Below are positions 24,701 to 37,800 of a stretch of 49,630 bases of DNA, piece by piece (the stretch's first letter is position 1; each line of letters opens with the position of its first letter). This stretch comes from Plantago elongata (Eukaryota > Streptophyta > Magnoliopsida > Lamiales > Plantaginaceae): the NCBI GenBank assembly GCA_036897095.1, contig JAYMSP010000491.1:1-49630 (forward strand), given 5' to 3'. The notes under the pieces were generated by a model that did not search any database, was not told the origin of the DNA, and saw only the letters and a program-made list of their open reading frames with translations. The position numbers and the translations under genes were made by a program.

Positions 24701-27700
24701 GTTCATTGTAACTAGTCAATAATCCATGGCAAGCCCATGAGGATATTATGACGAGTCCATAGCTAATAGAGTTTGGAAAATAAATAATAATCGTAAATGA
24801 GACCTAACTCAATTAATTATACGAAGGTTCTATAAGGTACTAGTTATGGGTTCATTATGTCAGTGTATACTTTGTTATAATGTATTAGAGTTCAAATAGA
24901 TTGATGTGTATGTAATGATTAATATAGATTGACAGAGATATTTATTAAACTGAGTAATTAATACGATTGTTATTGATAATTTTGAGGAAAGAAAAGGGAA
25001 TATTGGTTAAAGTGAAGTGTGGTTGAAAGATACATGTAGAAGAGCCAAACTTATGCACATTATAGAATATTGAGTGGGCATTCCACTTCTCATTTATGAG
25101 TATTTTGTAGCTCGTTACAAATTGAAATTTGCAAGTTTTGTAATGGTAAATACATGAGGTAATTATTTCTAGGTAGATCAACATTTGCACTTTCAAAGTC
25201 CTAATTCAAGGTGGACTTCAATTTTACGTGCCTATCAATATAGAATGGAATTTAGATAATCAGTTTACCTTGAATAAGTAGTCATGATTTAATGATTGAG
25301 TAGGTTAACTAGAGCGTGGTAAGATCTCCGGATGAATGTGTGAAATGTGAGAATCTGTTACTTGAAATGTTAATTTAGTGGTCTTTCGATGTGCCAACTA
25401 AAGCACGCCGTTGAAGTATTTTCTATTCAATAATGTGTGGGTGTTATGCAATTCAATAAAATTGTGGGTACTTGGAACAAGTTTCCTGAAACACTGGATA
25501 TATTTGCAAATTAAGAATATCATCCCTACCCACTCCGTCCAAAGTATAGTCCAATCACAAAAGGACTAATGAATTGAATATATACTCCTTTTTGGATTAT
25601 ACATGAAAATTACACCTCCAACCTGAAACAAACAAAAGATTATCCCTCCACCCTAAAATAAGTTTTAACTTTAACGGTAAATTATTGTTAAACTATAAAA
25701 GAAATTCAATAAAATTATATAGTGAAATATTACCTATATCATTTAAACTGAACATGTTAATCTTATATAAATATGTAAGATTAATTGGTAATCGACCTTG
25801 AAGTTATTTGACCTTAAAAAATTCAAACATCTTTTTCAGAATCTTCATTGTTTAAGATAAGGTTAAACAGATTGAAAATACTATTTACACTAACAATGTA
25901 CATTTTTGAGTTTTAAAATCCTTCCATTACAATTTTAGAGTTAATCATATTTCTTTTAGATAAAGTATGATACCGTGTACCAAAAATTAAAGCCGGTTTG
26001 GTTTTATTTCTTCAGTTCGATTCGATACCGAAATGAATACCCTATTAATATATATTTATTCAAGAAACAAAAGTTATAAGTTAAGACTTTGATTATTTAA
26101 TCGTTGTTTAAGTACTAGGGCGGGATATTGAATGTTGATTGTTGGGTGAAGCACATTCTATATTAATTAATTTCTGTTCTAACACTAGAACAGGACCACG
26201 TATCCATCACAAGAGGATAATCTTGTTGTTCTTTCAACAAGTTTATTAAAGATTAAATTAAATTACACGTCCTTGTTAGTGCACGTGGCTCTCAAGGCAC
26301 TGGCAGGCACTCTATTACTCGTGACCATCAACTACACTTTACCGTAAAGTTAATTACTACTAGTAGACCAGTTGTAACTAAATAGGGAGCCGTTATTTTA
26401 AACTGAAATTTATTTAATTGAATTGTATTGAACTGAATTAAAGTGAAGTAATACATAAATTACAACTAAGTCGAGTTAAACTGAATTAAATTGAACTGAA
26501 CTGAAGTGATTTTCAGTTGAAGAGAACACATCATTAATAGATTATGTGTTTCAGGACATTTAATCTTTATTTAAAAGAATTAGCTAAAAAGGTAGTTGGT
26601 AGCTTATCAGCTAGTTTTTTTTAACAAGCTAACTTGATTAGCTTTAAAAACTGCACGTCCACGTACAAGATTTTGATAAAAAAAAATAGTTCATTTAACT
26701 GAAAAGATCATTAAAAATTTAGTGGTAAACATGAACTTATCTAGATTTAGTTTATTTTAGTTTTGAATATTTTTATTTTTTTACATTGCGATATTGGTAG
26801 GAATAAAAATTGAACATTTTGAGTTGATGAGTACCAATCAACCCAACTATATAACACCAAAATTAAATTGGAATTTAAAAGGCTCAACTAAATAAGATTC
26901 TTCAGTTCTTAAGTAAATTTATGTCCTGCGGAACGACCTCACATATTTTAACGAATTTTACATGTTTACTAACATAGCTATTATGAAAGTAATAATACGA
27001 ATATATTCATATACGATAATTTTTAGTAATTCCCTCTTATTTATCTCGTATTTACTATATCTCTAGTTTCTCTTTATGTAGCTTTGAAGATAAAAATGGT
27101 GCGGAAACTCAATTGAAACAGATAAGGTGGGTGGCATACACTTTATAGACATTATAAATGCCACTCGACAAACGAAACCGATGACAAGACGTACGTTAGA
27201 TTCGTCAAATCTCATTACATTAAAGAATTGCAGAATTACAAGCTGTGGACAAAACCAATATACACGACAATTGTGTTTTCATATGATAGCTGTGTTCGTT
27301 AGCATATTTTTCTTCAATAGTTACTCGGTCGATCAATAATACAATATAATTTTATATAATTTAAAAAATATATATATAGCATATGATTAAGAATGAATTT
27401 GAAATAGAAAAATACATGTGACCCAATAATATATAGTTAAAATAAGGTGTTGTGAAAGTTATTTTCATAAATGAAAAATTACTTCACTTTGTTGGGAAGT
27501 CGAAAAGAAAAAAATATTTCACTTTTAACGAAACAGAGAAAATAATATATTTTTTTAAATGAATAATGACTCGAACTGAGCTGCGCTTAGTTGTCTTTTT
27601 CTATTATAATATTACCACTATAACAAGGGATTTATAATTACAATAATGTTAAAATTTTCATGGGACTAACACTATAGTTATAATCATGAAAAATATTAGT

Positions 27701-28836
27701 TTACTTATAAAATAGTATTAATATTATTTAACATATTACACTTAATTATACTTAAAAATATTAATCTGCTATTCAGAATCCTCTATAATGCTTGTCCCTT
27801 CTTAGACTTTATAATGTAGTAGAAATTATTTTAAATACCTCATAAAAATAATTATTTTATTATTTTTTAATTAAAAAGAAAATAAACTCTTAAAAAGTTA
27901 TTATTGAATTGGTGGGAGTAATATTCAAGAGATTCTCAAGCGTTATTAGATAGTCTGACATGTCTCATCCATTACATAAGCTCTCAACAGGTTATATTAG
28001 AGAAACACATGGATGTATGTAGTATTCTAAGATCTAACATTAATTTAAATCGTATATAACTCAATATGCTTGATAAGATGTGGAATTGTCTTAAAAAAAG
28101 AATAAAATGTTATTAATAGTAGTAGTAGCAAATGGTGCAGTTTAAGCCTGTAAGGGACAATAATATCGTTGCCCAAAAAGATTTCCTATAAATAGAAAAT
28201 ATATATATATATAAGCCCTAGATTCCTCGGCACACAGGTTGTTTTCGGAGCCGTTTTTTCATCTATCCACATGGGATCATCAATGAGTCAATGCCACGAT
28301 AAGTGTATTTTAATATCATAGTTATAAATTCCATTACATTTGACCAGAGTCCAGAGTGTCACTTATATGTCCGATCTTTAGAAAAACCATATTTCAGCAT
28401 TGAAAATTATAAAAATGAGTTCATTTGGCATATGCACCGACGCCTTCCCTGTATATCCAATGTATGTAGTTTGTTGCAAGGGTGGCCTTTAGGAATGTAA
28501 GATTACGATGTGAAAATAGCCTTTACTGTGGCATTTAGGAGCAAGTATATAAGAGTCAATTCATTACTACAATGCTATCTGCAGCAAAACCATCTTTCTG
28601 AACATATGTTCATCATGGCAAATGGGTAAAATTTGCCAGCACTAAGAAACATGTATTGATCTAACTGCAGAGCAGATAGTTGAAAACTGGGTGCATCATC
28701 ATGTAGACATGTACACACTAGAGCTTGAGCAAGAAGAGAATATTCATTGGATTATACAAGATTCAAGCCAAAACTTGTACAGAAATAAACTTAGAAAATT
28801 GTAATCGATTGAGAAAGGTCACCTTCTCGCATAACG
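21800..28836. other. Seven-kilobase AT-rich spacer without a supported gene
   Basis: No protein family, tRNA or rRNA was recognised over about 7 kb. The sequence is strongly AT-rich with many stops in all frames. One piece near 25528-25560 (ACTCCGTCC...) resembles the end of a Stowaway-like MITE but has no convincing partner end. A segment at about 26400-26520 repeats GAACTGAATTAAA-like motifs. Short AT microsatellites occur near 23897 and 27371. The KNL1 3' UTR probably occupies the last 200-300 bases. Confidence 0.5.
28187..28321 (+). promoter_or_regulatory. Candidate core promoter and 16-codon ORF of unknown status
   Basis: TATAAATA (28187-28194) is followed by an AT run, then AAGCCCTAG (28213-28221), a telo-box-like motif one base from AAACCCTAG. 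A GC-richer leader-like stretch and an ATG at 28271 come next; the ATG opens a 16-codon frame ending TAG at 28321. The order resembles the 5' end of a plant housekeeping gene, but no coding exon follows that I can recognise. It may be a gene relic or chance. Confidence 0.2.
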
Positions 28837-31800
28837 CTATGAACTTGAAGACTGAACTACCTCGGACACACACTTGCATAAGCGAAATATTCTCATGTGC
28901 CCTGTCCTGACACCCTTAACCTTGTCTCTGATTTCACGGAACGGTGAATCTTTTTGCATGTCGGCATGTGATGCCAATTCTAGAGGAACAACATCCGAAG
29001 GGTAGATTCCCCTGCAACAGAATCGTACAAATGAAATTTATGTTTCGTACAAGCAATCCCCTACACAGGATGTACCAAGTTCGGTATTACGTTCCAACAA
29101 AATGAACACAACTCTAGAGGAACTTTATTTATGATGTTGTAAACGATTACTGTCTTACACATGGTGAACACAACTTGGAAGGCAAATCTCAATTAAACTT
29201 TGAAAGAACGGAACAGGATTGTAACTAGAGTTAGGGTGCGAAAAGTGGAAACTCCTAATTCCACACCTCCAAAGTGCCAATTGGACCATTAGAAACTAAG
29301 CTATCTTTCAGCGGTACAATACAAAGTGTGTTTACAATAGGTGACTACCGCTATCCCGTGTGTTTTGGGCCCCGTGACTTGGGATTGATAACACTGGTTT
29401 CAGTGTACAGTGCAACTAGCTTTACAATCTGTAGACTGTGAACATCCTTACTATCAACACATTCACTAGATTCATGTTTTACCATACAAGTCTGCTTTGG
29501 ATGCTTTATGTAGAATAAATGAAGCACATGAGAAAAGAAACCGTGATAGACTGAAAGTAATGCAATTAAACTAACCGTTTTAAACATGACATATCAAGTG
29601 TGAGAACCACCTTCCTCCCAGTTCTCAAATTAAAGAAACAAAGTACCAAATCGAGATTCTCAGCTGCAACAAAAAGGGTTCAAATCTATTTAGATATCAC
29701 AGTTACTATCACAGTAACTTTAAGGAAATGTTCTTTTAAGAACAAGAGACAGGGATCCATATTTGAATATCTATACATTCACATATAATCATGATGCCTT
29801 TATATCCAAGTAATGCATGCAATAAGTTGTTAGTTATGATAAACCCAAATAAAAAGAAAGAAAAACATCAACAAAAAAAAAAAAAATCATGAAAGAACTA
29901 GATACCTATGATAGATTGCCAGAAATGAGAACTTACACAGATGAATTTACATTCTATGTAATAATAAGCTAGTTTATCATAAAATTGGAAATTTGGATGC
30001 AAAAGAAAATTACTGGATGGCATGGAAAAGTGTGAGTGGTTCAGATTCTGGAACTCCATCAGTGCCAACTTTAACTCCTCAGCCACATCCACCAGAGCAC
30101 CAAGAAGTGAACTAGTTACCTGTTCAGCAAGTTTAGAGAATACAGTCAAGAGAGAAACCAAACAAGAAGTTGTTCGATGAAAATCACAAGCACCAAATTA
30201 CTATGGCACTGTATATGAACTCATTCATAGGTACAGGTTCACGTACTTGTGTTTGAAGTGCCAAGGTTTTGGGACCAACATACTTGGAAGCTGCCTGAGT
30301 GTTGAAGACAAATGCAAAAGCTTTGCAAACATCACTATTTGGAAAAGTCTGTAAAGCAGAAAGGTTTTTAGTAGAAAATCATGACAATTAACAGCATTAA
30401 GAAACAAGATAATTTACTACTGAATCAAATAAAGGATCACCTTTTTTATGCATGTCTCATTAAAGTTGAATGATGTAGAAGCACTTGGTGAAGGACCGAC
30501 AATAACTGTTATTCTGTAAAAGTACAAAACATTCTTGAGATGAGATGGAAGAGAGAACTCTCATTTCAGAACATAGAATTTCATTATGTTGCAAAATTTG
30601 ACAATAATAATCTTATAGAGACCGCTGAACAATGAAGTCAAGATAGTTGAGGACGATATTCTGCTGATCCTTGTTACTGCTTATACGATCAACTGCCCAA
30701 ATCTGGATAAACAGCAAACAGGATGCCTCAGAAACATGACAGCATTACTGACTAAAATGACATGTATATGTCTTTTGTTATATTATTCTCCACTGTCGAC
30801 TTCATGGATGGGTTTCGTGTATTTATTAGCTGATAAATTGTGAGCAAATATGACCAAGCAAAAAGTCTCTGACCGAAGGTTACAACGTCCACTTTACTTC
30901 AAATGAATAACAGAAATAGCTAACAGCATAGGCATTCTATTCAGATAAACAAAAATCATCATGTTCCTACAAGTATTGGAAAATTTCACATGGCACAAAT
31001 ACAACACCTGCATATCCTGGCGGATGGACCTGCGGTCAGCGCTCTTGATCAAATATTCAGTGACTAAATTAATGGTATCACAGTTCGGTTCATCTTTAAT
31101 CATGAGCCTTGCATGTAATGTTCTTTCCAAATTGAAAACCTCACTATTTATAGCTTCTAAGGACTCCTTCATCGCACTCAATTTGGCATGGCGCACCTGC
31201 ATAACGGAAATTATGTGATTAGTAGCTTCTACAAAATCTAGGCATTAAAGTAAACAGCATATGCACACCCAGACATGATCATGATGCCTGACATAATATT
31301 TGGAAATGCCAGTCAAACAAGTTGCCTCTTTTAGCCATTCTTAAAGAGCTTCTGAATCATCTTAAAGGAATTTAAACCCAGGACCCTAGTAGAACAAAAC
31401 CATAATTAAATTAAGCACTCACAAAGAAATTACTGAAAAGGGAGCTCATTTGGGCACAGAGTTTATTCAGACATTAGGCAAGTCTGTAGAAAAAAATCTG
31501 CCACGGGTAGGTTTATAACTTCATACATTTTATGGCTATAAATTATGCAAAAGGTTTTCCCAAGGAACATGGCAAAAGCAGTTGGAAACTACTGCATAGT
31601 TTTTTATCACGTTGCACCTTGTAATTTTGGTAAGCAACCAAGGCTGTGTCGTGAATTAGTAATTGATCACTGTATTTGGTATTCCTATCGAATTATCCAT
31701 AAAGCTTTATCAGTTGTTTGCGTATTGCCCGTAAATTAGTTATCTGCTCAACCTACAAAGAGTTAATCATGGCAAGGAACCCAGAATTTATATACATGCA

Positions 31801-34800
31801 GCAAGGGTCACTATAACTATTAGCTTGCCATTGATGTGCTTGGTTGATATGTTTGCCCTGCCAGTTAAGATTAATTTTGGCTGGTTTCTTCCAGTTCCAG
31901 GTTCCAATGTTCTTTCATTCAAAGGCTGCATAGATAACATAAGTACATTGTTTTGCAACTATGCAGGACTAGAGAAGATTAAGCTACATCAAAATTTTGT
32001 ATAGCATACTTTACATGCTTGTTGCAACTAATGATAGAGTAAAACAAATCGGTTGTCGTGCCCAGAAAAGGAGGCTGTTTCAGAGGCTTACTATTCATAC
32101 TGAGAATCATCATACAAAAGAGAGTACCAATGGAAAGATAATGTGAACACTTGGGACGGAAATCAGTTTAAATTTTCCAGTGGAAATGACCATCGATGTT
32201 AATTTTCTGGATGCAAGTATAGAAGCAATATATGATGAACATGTATAAAATTACATTTTCCCAAAAAGTTAAACTCAATATCATGTAATGTTTTCAGAAA
32301 GAGTTGGAACCTGATGCTCTGAGTCAGAATTGCCAGGCAATGATATATGACCAACTAAGGGCTTCGTAGTGTTTGTCTTCAGTGGGTCGGAAGGAATGCA
32401 TGTTTTTAACATCTGCTTCTCCTGGATTCTGGAACTCAAAAGCTGCAGTTTTTTCTGCATGCATTGTCTAATTGGTGAGAAAGAAAATGAAGGAAGCAGC
32501 TAGAGCTAAAAGAAGACAGACTTACCAACAGCTTATCCCGCTTAAATTGTTTCAGGTGCAATTTCGCCTTTTCGGACACAAGTTGATATATCATTGATTT
32601 TGTTTCAGCTGTACTGAACCAACAAGTATTAGAAACCATCAGACATGTTAATGCTAGCTGAAACGAAAAACACCATAAATAAGATACAAAACAGTCACAG
32701 CCAAAAGGACTATACCTACCTACTTTCAAGCTGGATATTACGAACTGTTGTATTCTGAAATAGAAATAGAGAGAAGCTGAGCTCGTTGAGCCAAGAAAAG
32801 TAAACACTAAATTAAGCACACAGTATGCAAAACTGCAAACTTTTTATTGTTATAATCAAGCAGTCCTTATTCTTTCGACTTCTCCGATGACTAACAACTC
32901 TAGTAAAGCAGACCTGAGGTCCAGAGCAAAGCATCTCATATACTTTAGACTTCTGCCAGCGAATCAATGAATCCTCCATGACATCAATCTGTGATATGAA
33001 AAAAACTTCATCAAACAGCCACATGAATAAATATTGATGACAAAAAAAAAAAAGTAAAACAAGTCAGCTGATACTCTTAATCATTGACCCAAATACCATC
33101 CTATGGATATATTATTACTGTAAAATTTTGATCTTCAAGTCAAAATAATAGAGCTATCTAATCTTTATATGTTTAAGTATTAGTATAACAATAGGGAAAC
33201 TCGTAGAGGCTCACCATGTTACTATCAAGTGCACCAGCTGAGTGAGGAAGCAGCTGATTGGTATCCTTCGAGAATTTTGAATGCATCTGCATTCACCATT
33301 CAAAGAGAATGTTCATGGGAAAAGAACAACATACAATCTTGTCCAAGTATGCTAGGTAACAAAGACGCATATAAGTCTATATAAAACATACACCAGTCCA
33401 ACGACTCCTTTCATTGCCAGCTCCTTCTCCACCACGATTGCGATACAGTTCTGGATTGGGATCTGATATCACACCTTTCTGCTCGTTGGGGCTCCTCTGC
33501 ACAATGGCAGTTTCAATTCTATGCTGGCTGTCCTGGAGCAACACTTCTAGATTTCTCTTGCTTCCTGAAAGCTTCTCCCCTTTACCACTCAACTGAATGG
33601 ATTTTTGAGATTTTATACTGGAAAACTGTTGATTGTCAAATTCTTTACCCGAAGGACTTGGAGTGCGCAGCTCGATATTCCGTCGTGACTACATTGAGTA
33701 CCAAGATATAAGACTGTTAGCACACAGTTTATATGACAACTGCAATCAGAATGATTGACAGATAGAAAAACATACTCCTTCCGTCCCAACTTCATCTTCC
33801 CATTTAACATTTTTTGGTCAATGTCATTCAGTTTTGAGTTCGATTCGATTACATATAATAACTCTTATTAATTATTTAAAAATATATAATGAAAATATAA
33901 ATTGTAAATATTTAAGAATATAATTTTTTTTTACCAACATATTCATGATTAATTCGCAGACGAAGTTTGTAAGCGTTGACCAGAAAAAGTACAATGGGAA
34001 GATGAACTTGGGGAGGAGGGAGAAGTTCCTAATGTTCTATGCCTGTAACTTGAATGTTCCAGTTTTAAAAAATAATAAACATTCTTATGCATCATCAGGC
34101 ATAATTTAAATGTGATAATAATATTAACAGACTCTAAACCAGAGAGTGATGTATATTAATGAAATTTGATTCAAGGAAAAGAACAAGAGCAGTGGAAGAC
34201 AACTGACTTCCTGCAATATGGGCTCATCTAGATTCCGGCAGACAGATCTGGAAACAGCCCCCAAGTCTCTCCCAGGCAAAGTGTCCTTAAACCTGGACAT
34301 GGACCTGTTAATCTGATTGCCAACATATGGAACTTGGGAAGACGAATTCTGTAGCATTGTCTCCTTACTGGGAGAAATAAATTTATCTGTGCTTCCAGCA
34401 TTTTGCTTGTTGTTCAGATTATCAACTTCTCTAATATCAGTCTCTTTAACTTCAGCTATGTCCATACAGTGTTTAGGAATCGGTGACCCCTTTTTATCCT
34501 CAACTTTTCTGAGTCTTATTTCAGAAGCATGAATGCCGGTATCCAAAAGTGCATTAAAATCAGGGGACCTCAGAAAATCTAGTGACCGGATGGTTGAATT
34601 GTCAACTTTGGCACTGAAAGCGGAAGGATAAGGAGATTTCTCAAGTACATCCAGTTTCGATATACTTTTTTGAATGGATGTATCCCCATCACGACCTTTC
34701 GTGCTCTCTGTCAAGGAACCTGGTTGGCCTAGCAAAGGAGTTGCCATTATGAACTGCCGGGGTGGAGAAGCAGTAGTTGGAATAACTTGTTTCTGTTTGA

Positions 34801-37800
34801 CAAGGGATGTCCCATTCACCAACAGGGTTTCCTGCAGAGACCAATGTAAGTTTACAAGTTAGCTTTATTATATTTGTGATAAAGGTATTACATGATAAAT
34901 CAAGAAACTCATTTACTAGACTTTTACTAATTATTAAGAGATGTAATATAGTATTTGTATGAAGATATGTTCACAAAAATGAAGGCATTCAATGCTTACT
35001 TGTCAGAACTCAGAACGCTCTCTCTAAATTAATTTATTAAAATAAAAAACAAACAAAAGAAGAACCTTCCTGTTCAACAAAACTTTTGGGTTTGTAAAAC
35101 CAATAATCAAGCAAAAAACTGAGTTGCTATCCACACCGAGTCTAAATATTTGTACATTAAAGAGCAATTTGTTTATATGATTTCAGCACATGAAAAATTT
35201 ATGTTCTGGATGCTTTCAGGTTCAAGCACCTTAACTAGTTATCTTCATTAATATCAACAATGTACAAAATACAACATTGCCACATATCCATGATAAAGGA
35301 GGATTCATTGATCAACATTCTTTGAGTAATAAAATAGCGAAGAATATGCAATTAATGGCATTAAAGCATGCAAAGCAAGTACCGGTGAGGTGTATAACAT
35401 CATATGACAGCCTGGAAAGTTGTTCAACGCCATATATTGTATATATCATAGATATGCTGATTATTCAATAAAATGAAAGATTAACAATTCAATAGCTACG
35501 AGTCCTTACTTTACTCAACTGATATGGTGATATGTTTGGTCTGTAAGTAGCTATACTGGAAGCTTCATCAAATGTACTGGAAGGAATTTTATGAGCAGAA
35601 CGACCACTCAAAAAGGTCTGGGGAGGACCATTTGTCTCCTCCAATTCACTGCAAGTAGCAGACACCACACCATTCACAAGGAGACCCCCGCGTTCAATTG
35701 ACTGCTCTCTTTGCAGGGTTCTAGGTGAGCTTAAAGCAACATTATCATCAGACACACAATCCGAAGGCCAGTTCATCATGCTCTCTGCCAGGAGTGCATC
35801 CAGTCCTGGTGATAATTTTGCATAGTCAAACTTTGTAGGCTTGTCCACAACAAGACTCATATCATTGGAGTCGTTTCCTCCACTTATTCTTGCGACGGGT
35901 AAAGAAGGTTTCACAATTTTATTTACAGTAAATGTCATAGAACTTCCTGCACGGCCATCTGTTGGTGTTTTCTCCTCGAATAAGAGGGGACCCCCTGTCT
36001 GGGTCTTTAACTCTGTCCCAGACTCTGATCTAGCAAGACTTCTGAAGTGCATGGAAAAGGCTGTTGAATCCATTGTAACATCATGGTTATCATCAGAAGT
36101 AGCATCTGACCACCGGCCAGGTCTTATAAAATTGGCTGATACAGGGCCAAAGAAATTATCTTCTGCTAGACAAAACAGCGAAGAATATGTTAGTGGTTAT
36201 GTTACAAGAAAAGGGAAGCGGCATCAATGATGATAAGGAATACAAGTGAACAGAAAGTTGCAGATGTCAAGTCACGCTACCACAAAATGAAGTGGCACTC
36301 AATGAAATTGACAAATCAATATATATACACAGCAGAGAGCACAAGAGCCATAGTTATCGATCCCGGTAGTGTCTGGGAGCAGCTGACCCCAAAAGACAGG
36401 AGCGGGATGACTCCTATTCGAAGTATTGCACATACTTATCATAAAAATTACTCCCTATATAGTAGTATACGTAATATTCATATATATGCACATAAATACA
36501 CAAATCCAAGAAATTACTAATAATCACCAAAATGACCCATCATTTTCATCACCAAAATCATCCAACAAATCCTCGACCCATTTCTTAATTCATCCAACCT
36601 GGAGCAGCCACTCCACTATGCGCAGTGGCCTCTACTTATTTAGAGTCCGCTCAGTAGCACCAGGAGCGGCGCGATTGGGGCCTTAATCAATAATTCTGAC
36701 AAGAGCACGCTTAACTGCAGTAAATTGGACGTAGTAGGTTGCAAAGGCAATTCTTCAAAATTAATACTGTGTCAGACTAATCTGCCCTGAAGAATATATA
36801 GTGATAAGCTGAAAATGATTATCTGTATAGTGATATGTCAGACTAATCTGCCCTGAAGAATATATATAGTGATAAGCTGAAAATGATTATCTGTATATTC
36901 TTGGAGAATCTTAGTGACGGGAAGATAATTACTTGGCACCAGCAACCAGAGCAAAACTATTTTTCAATCTGGAGTTTCATACCACGCCGACCCCCTGCGG
37001 ACTCTAATTGCAGTTAAAAATGTGCAGAACAGGTACTTTAATGGCAATTCCGCCAGATAGTGGGTGCATGTGAGTTAATTCTAAAGGACAAATTTTCTGC
37101 AAGAGAACTGTCAGAACTGATAAAAGTTCAACCTCACCTAAGGCTTCATAAGGTGTATTTGGCACTTTGACCCAGCCAGCTAGAGTGGAATGGTGAGCAC
37201 GTTACAGAATAACATTTCTGCTCCAAAAAAAGTTAATTTCGCTCGACTTGCTTGTCTAGATTAGCCAAGCGGAAAATGGTGGCAATGACACTTGTGAGAT
37301 TTGTGGCAAGCAATTTAAGAATAGAGATCATCAGTTCCAGTAATGTGTGAAATCTAAACAAGAGTTTGATGCTATGGTTTGTGAGAATCTAGATTCTCGA
37401 ATCTGCATTCCAAACACATACACCCCAATTCCTATAAAGATTGGTCGAGAAGAAATTATTTAACTAGCAGGCCAAAATACTTTGACTGGATATTGGCTTG
37501 CGGTACTACGAACATTGTCAAGGAATTAAATCGAAATCTGTACATAAATGACCTACGGCCTAGTTACATTTGGAACTTTGAAGTTCTCCGTGCATAGCTA
37601 GAGTCTCAAATTTAGCTAGGCCTGGACTTGCTATCGTCTAATTGATCTCTTGAGAACATTTGGAGAATTTGTAAATCGTGTGGCATTGCCCTCTTACATA
37701 TTGTACACATTGCACATAAAACGAGATAAAGTGTGTCTAGTGCACTGTAACAGTTCAGAAAGAGCAGAGACCAAGACGAAATGATATAAAGACCGAACCG

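Noticed and set aside
25528..25680. Possible Stowaway MITE beginning ACTCCGTCC
   Set aside because: Only one end resembles a terminus and no matching inverted end was found nearby.
29351..29587. 78-codon minus-strand frame as an extra KNL1 exon
   Set aside because: The exon at 29663-29576 joins directly to 29011-28837 in phase, giving continuous SPC7 sequence; inserting this frame would break it.
35841..36230. 129-codon plus-strand frame across KNL1 exon 2
   Set aside because: It is antisense to a KNL1 exon whose frame, splice sites and motifs are well supported; nothing in its own sequence suggests a protein.
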